Source of the DNA: Callipepla californica brunnescens
Lineage: Eukaryota; Chordata; Aves; Galliformes; Odontophoridae
Direction: 5' to 3'
Assembly: GCA_023055505.1 (NCBI GenBank)
Contig: JALIRH010000097.1
Coordinates: 558,001-622,000 of the forward strand
DNA: 64,000 bases
A program made the translations under genes and the position numbers. This document shows positions 36,901-48,900 of this stretch, in pieces (position 1 is the stretch's first letter; every line of letters starts with the position of its first letter). The notes below the pieces were generated by a model, which saw only the letters and a program-made list of their open reading frames with translations, had not been told where the DNA came from and made no database searches.

Positions 36901-39900
36901 AGTTTTTCATCCACCAGGACCCCAAAGGCATACTCCACAGGGCGACTACTCTCAATGAGTTCTCCCACTCTGTATATGCATCTGGAATCACACTGACCCA
37001 AGCGCAAAATCTTTGCTACCCAAACATATGAAAATCCATACCCAAATATTCATTTATATAGAGGTCTCAAGGACTAAGGTGCCTACTTCTCTATTACTGC
37101 CCTTCAGATAAAAGACTTAAGAAAATTCAGGGAATAGAAGATGAGGTTAAAGCCAAGGAGGCCACCTGCCTTTTACCCATCCAGGTGGTGTCCTTCCTGA
37201 GATCCCTCTTTCCTGATTCCAAATGTATATATGCTCCATACATGATGAGGTCCTCTTGTGTTTGTTCAGTTCTGCTTTCTGCTCCTGGCCTGAGATGCAT
37301 CTGAGAATTACCAGTGCATTGACCAGGCCAAGTCACATATGCATACAATTTTTTTTTAATCTTGCTTTAAAGGCTACTAGTTGGCTTATAAGCATGTCTG
37401 TCTGTTTCTTGAAGGACACAGCACTCCTATGCCTTGTGAGGTTACAATGTCCTGCTTTCCTCCACTCCACACCATCCATATTTGACTCCACAGCCACTAG
37501 TACAATATACAAACATTTACTTTCCAAAAGATCTCTAACAGCAATTCTTCAATGCCCAAAATCAACCATGTATTTTATTCCTTATAGGGACACGAGGAAC
37601 ACATATATACACTGATTAATTGCAGGTATAATTTATTTTGCTCTTAACCCTTTGTGCTAGTGCAAAGCACCGTATTATTTCACAGTGCTTGCTTGTAGGC
37701 AGCTGCTCAAACTGCCTGTGAGCTGTGATGGTGGTACCAGGCAGGCATTTAAACACGTGAAAACATTTAAGTGAATAAGCAGACCAGTGTAAACCAAGCA
37801 CACAATAGACAGAGTAACTACAGCGGCATGATTTCATTCTATCTGTATATTCAGATAAAAGAAATGTCAAAATACTACACTGACCTGCAAGTTTCTCAAC
37901 AGCAAATTCAAACATGTAGCAACTGGCACCACAGTGTCTCAAATAGCACCACATTAGACAGATGGGCTGAACTGTTTAACTTCTATTCCATGTACCACCA
38001 TAATCAAACTTCTCTACTGATCCCCAACATTAGTGTAGCAAAAGCTTTAGAATCTTCTATACGCAACTGTTGTAGAAGCAAAAGATATTTGCTACTATTA
38101 AAAAAGCATTTCATTGTCTACTCTTACTCATTCACATCAGAAAACACGCAAAACCAACAATGATATTACCCACGTTTCAGGGATCTGAGTTTTAATCACA
38201 CATTTGAAATTACTCACAAATTCAATTTCTTCAAGCATTCAGGCTGTTCCATTGTAAAAGCCTACATCATCTTTGATTTTGAAGAACGTAAGTAAAAACG
38301 AAATTAAACATCGAACTATCAAAATAATACACTGTATTAATTCAAGCTGACAAACATGCATATAAGAAACAAATATTTCCTCTATTAAGATAGAAAGGAA
38401 AAGGTTACATGGTCATGAAATGGACCTCATCTCTGAGAAACGTATCCCCAGAATGTATCACTGAAAAGATAACATGGTAATTAATGTTTCACACTCCTTG
38501 TCAAGCTCTAGCTTTACATGGTTGCAACATACCCTCCATAAATCATCTGCAGTTTCCAAGAGCAGATAACGCCCTTACAAAGTCATTTATATTTCCATAT
38601 AAATCAAACTGTTCAGAGGACTTGAGCAACTTGCACTATACTGCCATCACAAAATGTCCAGAATTAGACAGAACACTGACCCACCAGCAATGCAATCCTA
38701 ACAAGCTCAGATTATGCTCCTTAACATCTCTAAAGCTGCACCCAGTGATCTTTCAGCCTCCTCTGAGCAGCAGGCTGCCCCTCAACAAATAAGCACAACT
38801 TTTGAATAGAATATCCACATTGCTGTGCTTGGTGTTAGTGCAGATCAGTCACTGAGTAACACTGAACAGGGAATTGGGGGAAAAAAGTCAACTTAATTAA
38901 AGTTTCATTCTGTCTTTGTATGGCAAGACTAAAAAGTAAATAAAAATCAGATGAACATTCCCTTTCAGGAGCGTTATCAAACTGAATACCTTCAAAACAA
39001 GTATTTACTACAACTTTACAAGTATGTAAAGACAATGCTGAGTTCTTTTTAGAGCTACCAACATTTGTTCTCTGCCTTAGCACCTATTCCAGAAAGAAAA
39101 TGGAGGGTAAAAGGAACACTTATTCTTCTTTGTTCCCAAATTCAGAGATCTGTCCCAACAACACAAATTTAATGACATTCTGAATTAACTGTAATTATAT
39201 CAAGCATGAATCCATCTCAATTTATTAATAAGTCTGCAGTTTTCATTCTAAGAGAGGAGTAAATTGCGAACTTTAAAACTTTTTCTTCTTACGTTAAGTC
39301 ACTCCTTACGCTTCTGCCACCAAACATAGATTGTTATTTTGAAAACTGTTCCAGACCCTAACAACCAGGGAGGGTTATGCATGACACAGTTAATTGTACA
39401 TCAGAATAGCTCTAGGAATTAAGTATAAATCATTTCATACAAGCAAAATAAACAACAGCACATAAAATCATCCTGACACCATCCATATTCTGTGTGTAGC
39501 CATTTAATAGACTGGCAGTAGATTACATTTTCCAAACATCACAATATAGACAGTACTGCAGAAATCTAAATTCAGTCATGCTTACCATTTTCTATATATC
39601 TATTCTATTCTAAGCATCTTTCATTGGAAATGGGAGAAAAGATACCTCTGACTGTCAACTAAATCTGTTTAAAATGTACCTGACAGTTCAAAGCCATTAA
39701 CAATGCCAGTACCAGCCAAAATGTAATTCTCAACCTTTTTATATAATCCTAGAATCCTCAGAGTTGGAAGGGACCTTTAAAAGTCACCTGGTCCAACTCC
39801 CCTGCAATGCACAGGGGCATCCACAGCTCAAACAGGTGCTCAGAGCCTGGTCCAGCCTGGCCTTGAAAGTTTCCATGGGTGGGGCATCCACCACATATCA

Positions 39901-42900
39901 GACAACCTGTGCAATCAGACAATGACCTGAGGAAGAAAGCTAATTTACTAAACAAGATATCGGAATGCAAAATAACACAATATAATACAATTGGAATTGA
40001 AGCTAGTAAATCGAATAAAATGAGAGAGAGTGTCTGAGAACCAAAGGCCTTATGCTAAACTCTGAAGGTAAGACAGCTAGGGAGTACCCACTACTGGGCT
40101 GATCTGAAAGGAAAGAGCCTGTGTCTCATGACATGTGAACAGTGTTTATCTTTCTTTCTGAGTGGAAAACGGAAAAGTACAAAGCAACACAAAGTCCTCT
40201 GGGGTATGTAGTTCTGAGACAGATGTACACAGAGCTATCGATGATCCACAGGGCTGGAGTATTAACTCTTTTACTCCCACTGCACTTCATGATGTTATGA
40301 TGTGGAATACCAATAACAAAAATCATAAAACCATGACAAGGTGCTGTACTGAAAACACAGTCTTGAAGTCCAGGTGTACTGCCAACTTTTCTTGGCTATT
40401 TGTAAACTTTTTTGGATGCTGTCAGCTTGTTCTAGTAAAGAGAAAGAAAAATTGCTTTCTCTTTTAAAACTGCTCTTAAAGGACTGCACTGCATCGTTTA
40501 TTCTCTTTTAATACTCAGAACGTACTGGGACTTAATTAAGGTTGCCAGTCTGATCTATGGAGCTATAGGTATATATGATGAATTAAGAACACAGATGGAA
40601 ATACCGACCTGATTTTTGTATACAATGTGGCACAGTTCCAGAAGGAGCAACTCCAGATGGAATTGCTAATTCCACATAACTTGTGATTTTTAAACACTCT
40701 CCTGGTTTCTACTTTGAATCCTTTATGTGTTTTCTGAATGCTCATTCAATGATCATAATGATCATGGTGTCAGTCTCCCTGAATGTACTCATCAGTATTT
40801 GTATTTATATTATTTTGAGAAAGCCTTCCCCAGAGAATACTGAGTGGCAGGGAGTTTGGAAGGACTTGGGAGAGATTTCAGAGAAATGGGCATCACCAGT
40901 ATAACGGAACTTTTCTCCTGAACACCTGCAAAAGCCTGAGAATCTAAGCAGATATTTGCAAAAGGGATGTTGCAGTTCAGACAGGATCAGAGGAGTCCCA
41001 AATTATTTGGGGACTGGCTTATGCCTATCAGGCTGTATTCAATAGTATCCCAGAGAGGCACAGAGTCTCTGAAAATGAGTGAGAGAGAATCTCCAGACCA
41101 AAAGGGAGAGTTTCCATGAGAGAGTCCAAGCTAGGAGGGAAAATCTCCAGGTTCAGAAGGAGAGTCTCATAGTTGAGAAACAGGAGCTTCAAGTCTCTCT
41201 TTCAATTTGGAGACCAAAAGCCAGAATCTCCAGGCTGAGAAAGAGAACCTTCTAATCAGGAAAGAGAATCTCAAGACCTGGCAAGAGTGCCTCCAAGCTG
41301 AGAAAGCAAGCCTTCAAGCTGAAACAGAAGATCTCCAATCTCACCAATGAGACTCCCTCCAAAATGAACTGGACACCTTTGAACCCAAGTGGGACTCCCT
41401 CCAATCCCACTTAGACACCGTCCGAGCAGGCTAGAGAGAAATAACATTGAAACTGACCAACCTGATCAAGCTCAGGAGGCACCAGTAAGAGTCAGTTGCC
41501 CCTGTAAGAGGAAGGAAAACGAAAAGAATCTCAACTCCCTTAGAAAAGAAGAAAGAGGAGGAGGAGAAAATAGAGGAAGCAGACAGTGTAAAAGAAGAGG
41601 AGGAAGAAGGTCAGAGGAGTGGCTCTGAGATCCAAGGTATCCAGAAGGAGGGCTGAGATCCCCAGTAGGATCATGTCACCAACACCCAGGAGCTGAAAGA
41701 GTAGGAGGCGAGAAAGACATTGTCACCATTATTACTCAACCAATGAAAATGAATGAAATTCGAGGTTTGAGAAAAGACTTTTCACACTACCCAAAAGAAC
41801 CTATTGTCACCTGGTTACTTCACTGCTGGGACAATAGGGTCAACCGCGTGTGGCTACATGGTAGAGTACAGAAGCTCGCCAATTCAGTAGCACTGTCAGG
41901 GACTCTGCCAATGACAGAGGCATTAGTACATGCCAGAATGAGTCCTTCACTCTCAGGAAGAGGATGTTGATAGGTGTGAAAGAAAAATATCCCTTCAAAG
42001 ATGATCTGATGCCTGAGAAAAAGAAATAGTCTGCTATGGAAAGAGGCATCCATTACTTGAGAGAATATGCTGCGGTGGAAATGTTACATGACCCTGGATT
42101 CAATCATGACAAACCAGATCAAGAACATTATCCTGAGAGAATCAGGTGTACACCAAATATGTGGCGTATATTCACAAGGACTGCACCAGAAAGGTATGCC
42201 AGAACATTAGAAGCAATTTATGGCAGAGGGGAAAGAAGACCCCTTATAAATGAACTGATTAATAAACTTCAAGACATTGAGTTACATTTAATCCCTCTAC
42301 AAGCTCTTGTTTCAACCATTGCAGAGGTAACTGAAAAAAACTGGACAGAATGGAAAGCAGTGTAATAGATGAACTGTCTAATATGCTTTATCCTGACGGA
42401 ACTGACCAATCCATGGTAATGTTAGATACATCTGATGGGAAGCAGAATTCCCAAAACAGCAACATCTCAGCTGTCAAAAGAAGATGTTCTCCTGCTTTAA
42501 GCAAGTAAGACTATGTCACGTATTGCCTTGTGGCGTTACCTACGTGACCATGGAGAAGATATGAATAAGTGGCATAAAAAACCCACTCCCGCAATTCAAG
42601 CACAGGTAGAAGAGTTACAAGACATATCAATCACCAGGGTGAACTCCTCCAAAAAGGTGACTGCTCCATGGCTGCCGGATACTCAATAACTGTAAGGACA
42701 ACAGAGATAACAAATAGAGGGGCCCTGTCTCCAGCCAGGGAGGGAAAGGGAATAAGAGAGTATATTGGACTGTGTGGATTTGATGGCTTGGCAAATCAGA
42801 ACTACAAAAATATAAGGACACTGGTGCACAGTGCACACTAATGCCCTTGAGTCACCAAGGGACAAAATTAATTTATATTTTTGGGGTGATTGGGGGTTCC

Positions 42901-45900
42901 CAAGAGTCAACTACGTTGAAGGCTCACGGGTGAAGACAAGCAAAACATTCTACTGTGACTGGCCAAGGGGTTCCATGCATACTGGTATTGATTACCTCAG
43001 AAAGAGGGTATTTTAAGGATTCCAAGGGTTATCAATGGGCTTTTAGAATAGCTGCTGTAGACACAAATGACAGTGGTTTCATAAACAGACATAAAATGCA
43101 GAAGTTGCCACAAGATAAGCTCACAAGAAAGATAAAGAAAGTTAAAACCATGTTAGAGTACACTTGCATGCAGTTACCTTGTACTGTAAGGAAGACAGAC
43201 ACTGTGGTAGAGCCATCCTTGTTAGAAGCAATGCAGTTGTACTCGCCGGCATCTGTGAACTGTACCGCCTTCACCTCTAAAGATAGGTTGCTCATCACCC
43301 TCATCCGCAGGGGATCCTGGAGACGCACATCCCTACCATTTCTCTGCCAGGTAAGATTGTAATGCAGAGTGCTTACAACCAGGCAGGTCAGAATAGCTCC
43401 TTCCTTAAGGACAGCTGTGACGTTGCTAGGAACTTGAATCACGGGTGGAGGTTCTGCATAAAAAGAACAGAATAATTAACAAAATAAGGAGACAAACTAT
43501 TTGGGAACCTTTGAATCATTTGTGGACTCTTGATAAGGTAACTTCACATATACTACAGCATAAGAAAAACTGTAATATTGTTTTAATACTGAGTTTCATT
43601 TCATGTTTCTGAAGCCATAACTCAGTTTCCTCATTTCCCAATGCTAATTTATATGACAGATGACAAGAACACGTGATTTATGTGGAAGAACTATGATATA
43701 GAATCATAGAACCATTAAGGTTGGAAAGATCACTAAGATCATCTACTGCAAGCCCGAGATCACTCTAGACTGTGTCACCCAGAGCAACATCTACTTGCTT
43801 CTTTAAAATCTCCAGGGATGGCGACTCCACTACTCTCCTGGGTAGCCTGTTTCAACACCTCACCACTCTGAAAGGTTTCTTGATATCCAATGTGAACCTC
43901 CCTCAGTGCAACTTAAAGCCATTCCCTCTTAATCCAATCACAGGTTACCTACAAAAAGAGGCCAACCCCCACCTCACCACAATCTGATGATTTCAGGTAG
44001 CTGCAGAGCATCTCCTCTGAGCACGCCTTTCTCCAGATTGCATGGTTCCAGTTCCCTCAGCCACTACTCATAAGATTTGTGCTCCAGACCCCTCACCAGC
44101 ATTGTTGCCCTTCTCTGAACATGCTACAGGGCATTGGTGTTTTTCTTGTAGTTCCTCTTAGTGAGGAGCCTAAAACTGAACAAAGTACTTGAGGTGCAGT
44201 CTCACCAGTGCCAACCACAGGACAATCATCTCCCTAGACCTGGCTGACTGCACTATTTCTGATAAAAGCCAGGATGCCACTGGCCTTCTTGACCACTAGG
44301 GCACACTGCTGGCTACATTCAGCCAGCTGCCAACTAACATTTTCAGATTCTTTTCCTCTGCACAGTCTTCCAGTCACTCTGCCCCAAGCCTGTAGCAAAG
44401 GCTTGTAACACAAATGCAGGACTCAACACTTGGTCTTGCTATAAAGCTCATCCCAATGGCCTCAGTCCAGTAATCCAGCCAGTCCAGATCCCCCTGTAGG
44501 GCCTTCCTATCACCAGGCCAGATCTGGTGATCCTATCACCAGATCAACACTTCCTCCCAGCTGGAATGATCTGAAAACTTAAAGAAGGTGCATTCAATCA
44601 CCTCATTACTATTATTTTCCTCACCCGATGGTTTCCAGGGGTATATGAAGGGAGCAGATGTTCTCTCCTTCAAGTCCATCTGATTGAAAACTTCATCAAA
44701 GGATTTAAAGAGAAGCACAGTGCAGTCACAGCTCTGAGAAATGAGCAATATCAGGCAGCGATAAACAGGTGGGCTAACTAATTAAGAAGCCAAGGGCATT
44801 ACTTCAAAGAGGAACCAACCTGGACTTGGCAACTGAAAATGATGCAAACTTGGGTTATTTGAGGGGGAAGAAGTACATAAAATGGTGAGGAACACACAGG
44901 AGTGAATATGGAAGAAAGGTAAAAGTAGACAAAAAGATATAGAAGGGTCTGTCAGATGTAGAACATCAGTAGTCAGCATGCTTGATCACTGAGCCTGCCC
45001 TATCTTCTCCCTGAAACTTCATTCTGTTGATTCCCCCTCTCTTCTCTCACACAGGTGCTGCAAGACTCACTACTGCTTGAACAGGTGCAAACAGGCTGGC
45101 TGCCAGGCCAAGGAGTCTGAGCAGGGTGCAGGCATCTTCATCCTGTGGCACCAGCAGCTGGGGAGATTGGGCAAACCATGCCAACTGCTGGAGTGCATAA
45201 CGGTGCCAGCTGCAAGCTGCCAGAGCAGAAACAGCATGTGTCCCAAAAGCCTGCTACTGGCAGGGCCTGGAGCAAGCAGGGGGCTCAGTACCAGTGGCTG
45301 GAGCAGGGCTGCCGGTCATGGTTACATGCTGAGCACAAGGCATGAGGAGGTCAGAACAGGGGAAGAGTTAGCATCTTCCCCAAATCAGGTGTGAAGACAG
45401 GCACATACATGTGCAGTTCACTAGCCAGCTTCAGGGAAGGGGCATGGGGCAGGCAGAGAAGCAGTGTTAGTACTGCGGGGACATCTAAGTGTCACATACT
45501 GTGATCACAAAGTAGTGTGTGCTCTCACTAGTGAGCTCCAGTTCCTAAACAGAAGCAACCTGGCTGCTATGCATGACACAAGGCCCACATAAAAGCTCTG
45601 CTGAAGTTCCTTGTGGCCACGCTCATGCCTCTGAGCACCTGCAATATCTACACAGCAGACTGGGTCCCAGCAGCTGGCAGAACATCCCTCAGCAGTTTCC
45701 AAGCACATTTTTGGTAATTTCAATCTTTTTCTTATCTGTAAATATGTTTTATTTCCTCTATTTGTTGTTCTGCTCTACTCATATATACATTTTTAATCAT
45801 GCTCCTTGAAGGATGCAGCTGAAATAACTTTGTACTAGAATTTAGCTTTGAAACCATAAATACTGAAAATAAAATCTGTTGTCTTGATCCCATTGAGATA

Positions 45901-48900
45901 TCACTGATAAAGGAGAAAACAACACCTAAATGCTATAGAACACATACATTCCATATACAATAATGGAATGCATGAAGTGTTACATTGTAGAAATTAGATT
46001 TTATATATATAAATCCTATTTGTTTTCTTTTACCTCCCAAACTAGTTCTTGAAAAAAAAAATCTGCAGTGAATGATGTTCTGACCAAGATGCTTTAACAG
46101 AAATAAGACAGCTGTAAGAGCAAGACCAAATATTTATCAATACACAGAAAAAAAAAAAAAAAAAGAATTAACCTAAGTAAAACAAGCTTAAGAGAAAATA
46201 AAACAAAACATATCTATACTTAGGGGTGAAAACTGTTCCTCAACTCAGAGCTTTTCCTCAACTTTTCCTCGCTGAAGTCTCCTGTGGGGTCTCAAGCATG
46301 GTTCACAAACCTTCAGCTAGCTCTCTGCATACCAACGAATCCCTCACCTCTCATGTCCGGGTGTGCAGCTCTGCTTCCCAACACATACAACCCCTAGCAG
46401 CCTTCATTATTATTACCAGTACAGTGTATGTTAATAAATGCAGAGGAGAGCCACTTGAGATCTGCTTATTGAAACTGGAGTTTCACTCTTACATTTGACG
46501 GGGTTTTGTAGAAGAGAAGACAAGTCTTTAAAGTTTCACACAAGAATATCAAGTATGCTACTAAAAGAAACTCAAAACTAAGAGAAAAACAGACTAAAAT
46601 CCCTATCTTTTGTCTGTTAGTCCAGTGTACATATATTTTAGCACACAAAAGCCACTTACAAAAGCAGCATGCAGGCAGCAATCCCCTGGTCAAGCTCTTA
46701 ACTGAGGTACTCTGAGTACAGAGAATTTAGTTTGTGCCTGCACAAACTAACAAGCCATTTGACATTTTAAAGATTTAACCCTGGTGAGAAAGACAAACTA
46801 AGTGTTCACTTCTCCTGAAACTAGAAAGTATTGACAGTTCCAGTACCTTTCACCCAGCAGCTGACAAAACCGATAATGGCAAAACTGATAATACACTGTC
46901 AGCTGGACAAACTAAGGAAACTTGAGAAGATTGTTCGCATAAAGAAGTTTCAGATTATTTTCTTTCAAATACGTGCATAGAAGGCTTTCAAAAATATCTC
47001 CCTCATGTTACTTGTCTGATAATGAAGAGAGCTAATTGCTCATGTTTGCACAGTGTGTCACTCTCAATGGACGGATCTCACACTGCTTTGTAAATGAGAT
47101 GATGCCACAATTTCCCCCACTCATTACCCCTTGATTCTCAAGTGCTACAAGTGTTACAAGAGAAAAGACAGGATTCTCTTTCATTCAGAGGATGGCTGCA
47201 ACTTCCTGACCAAGAATTCTTATGCACAGTTTGAGTGAGAATATAATAGTTACCTATACTCTAAAGTAGAGGTTGAAACAAGAAAATGACAATATCCTAT
47301 TCATTAGAAGAATTTTCTAGTTAAATATTGAACTAGTGCTCAGCTAGGACTCAAGTACTGATGTTACTGTTCTATTATACTTGAATGCTTTGTCTGGCTA
47401 AAAGGATGTTCCTCTTCTCAGATTTACCACCTGGTATAAGAAGGTTGTTTCTCTACAAACTTCCCTCTGCATTAAACCAGTGATGTCAGACCCCCCAACC
47501 CCCACATTCTTATACTGGATTTCTGGAAAAAAACATGGTGAAGGTATACGTAAGTCACTTCCTTCAGCTACTGAAGGGGCTGTAAAAACAGAAAACAATC
47601 TGAGTCTTCTTGGAGCACAGAAGAGTACATAGTTGTAATTTCCCATGCCGAACATTACAACTAGACCATTCTATAAAGGGCAGCTCACTACTGAAAAGGC
47701 TGCTCACAGAGCTTGAGAAATCTGTATCCTTGGCGACATCCAGTGTTTGACTGGACAAGTCCTTGGGAAACATGATCAAGCTTGGAAGCCAGCCCTGCTA
47801 TAAGTTGAGAGTCCAAGTAGTTAATGTGCAAAGGTCTCTCCAACCCAGTTTTCTGACTCCAGATAGCTAGCCTCAATTAGCTGATGAAGGATTAAAAAAA
47901 AAAAAAAAAGAAAAGAAATAAAAAACTCCATTTCAAGCAGTTACAGAAAAACTTAGGCCTGAATTCAAGCTGCTGTTTTGAGCTCTAACTAGCCTCACTG
48001 CCACCTGGGCACTGTTCCAGTACCTTCTCTATTCTAGGGCAATAATTTACACCTCCACATAGATTCATAGAATTATTTGAGTTGGAAGGGGTCTATAAAG
48101 GACATATAGTCCAACTCCCCTGAAATAAACAGGGACATCCACAGCTATATCAGGTTGCACAGAGCCTGGTCCAGGCCTCTCCAGGGATGGTATGTTCACC
48201 ACTTCTTTGGTCAACCTGTTCCAGAGCCTTACCACTCTCACTCTGACTTTTTCCTTATACCCAACTGTATGGGAACTGTTGAATCACACCCTGAACCACT
48301 GATTGATCACCTGAGGCAAGCCCTGAGTCAGCTGCAGGGGCACAACTGAGTGTGATTGGAAGGGGTGGAGTTTGACTCCACCTCTCCCAAGACCCCATTT
48401 AAGGGCTGACCACCAGTAGGGAAGGATCTCTTGTTGGAGATCCCTCCCTGGTGGAGTTATCGGCGAGCCTCAACCATCATCAAGGTGAGCCAATCTCTTT
48501 TGCTATTTATTTGTATACCATCTACTTAAAGCCTACCAAAAATACACCATCCTTTCGCACTAACTTGCTTGAAGTGCTTTCCTTGGGGTTATTTGCCCTA
48601 CACCAACCTAAATCTCCCCCCTTCAAGTTTTAAACCATTTCACTTTGTCCTGCTCAGAACAGATTCCGCTGAAGAGTCTGTCCCCTTCTTTCTCATAGTA
48701 CTCCTTCAGATACTGAAGGGCTGTTCCCAGGCCTTTCTCTTCTTCAGGCTGAAACGCACCAGCTCTCTCAGCCAGTCCTCATAGGAACGGTGTTCCAACC
48801 TTTGGATCATTTTTGTGGCCCTCCTCTGAGCGTGCTCCAACAGGCCTATGTCTCTCTTGTACTGACTCCACATCTGGGCACAGTGCACCAGGTGAGGTCT

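Larger units (their letters stand above)
39915..43090 (+). mobile_element. ERV 2: degraded ERV-L relative with an inverted LTR
   Basis: The left part (39915-40338) is an LTR of the 50462 family in minus orientation. It ends exactly at the outer LTR terminus (CCATGACA). From 40339 the sequence is plus-strand internal sequence matching the ERV at 50462 from its base 51136: leader, gag-like region, capsid-like region and the start of protease (to about 43090). Most of pol and the other LTR are missing. No TSD is visible. All frames are broken. Confidence 0.88.
32821..43177 (-). other. Long HMCN1 intron with CR1 fragments and a degraded ERV
   Basis: A 10.4-kb phase-1 intron. It holds CR1 pieces at 35205-35385, 36254-37020 and 39748-39914, a possible CR1 trace near 33540-33650, and ERV 2 at 39915-43090. 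The stretches 33650-35200, 35390-36250 and 37020-39745 are plain intron apart from a CTCF-like site at 34442. Confidence 0.85.

Noticed and set aside
45077..45394. 105-codon plus-strand frame
   Set aside because: No domain, no splice context and no similarity that I recognise. Composition alone explains the openness.
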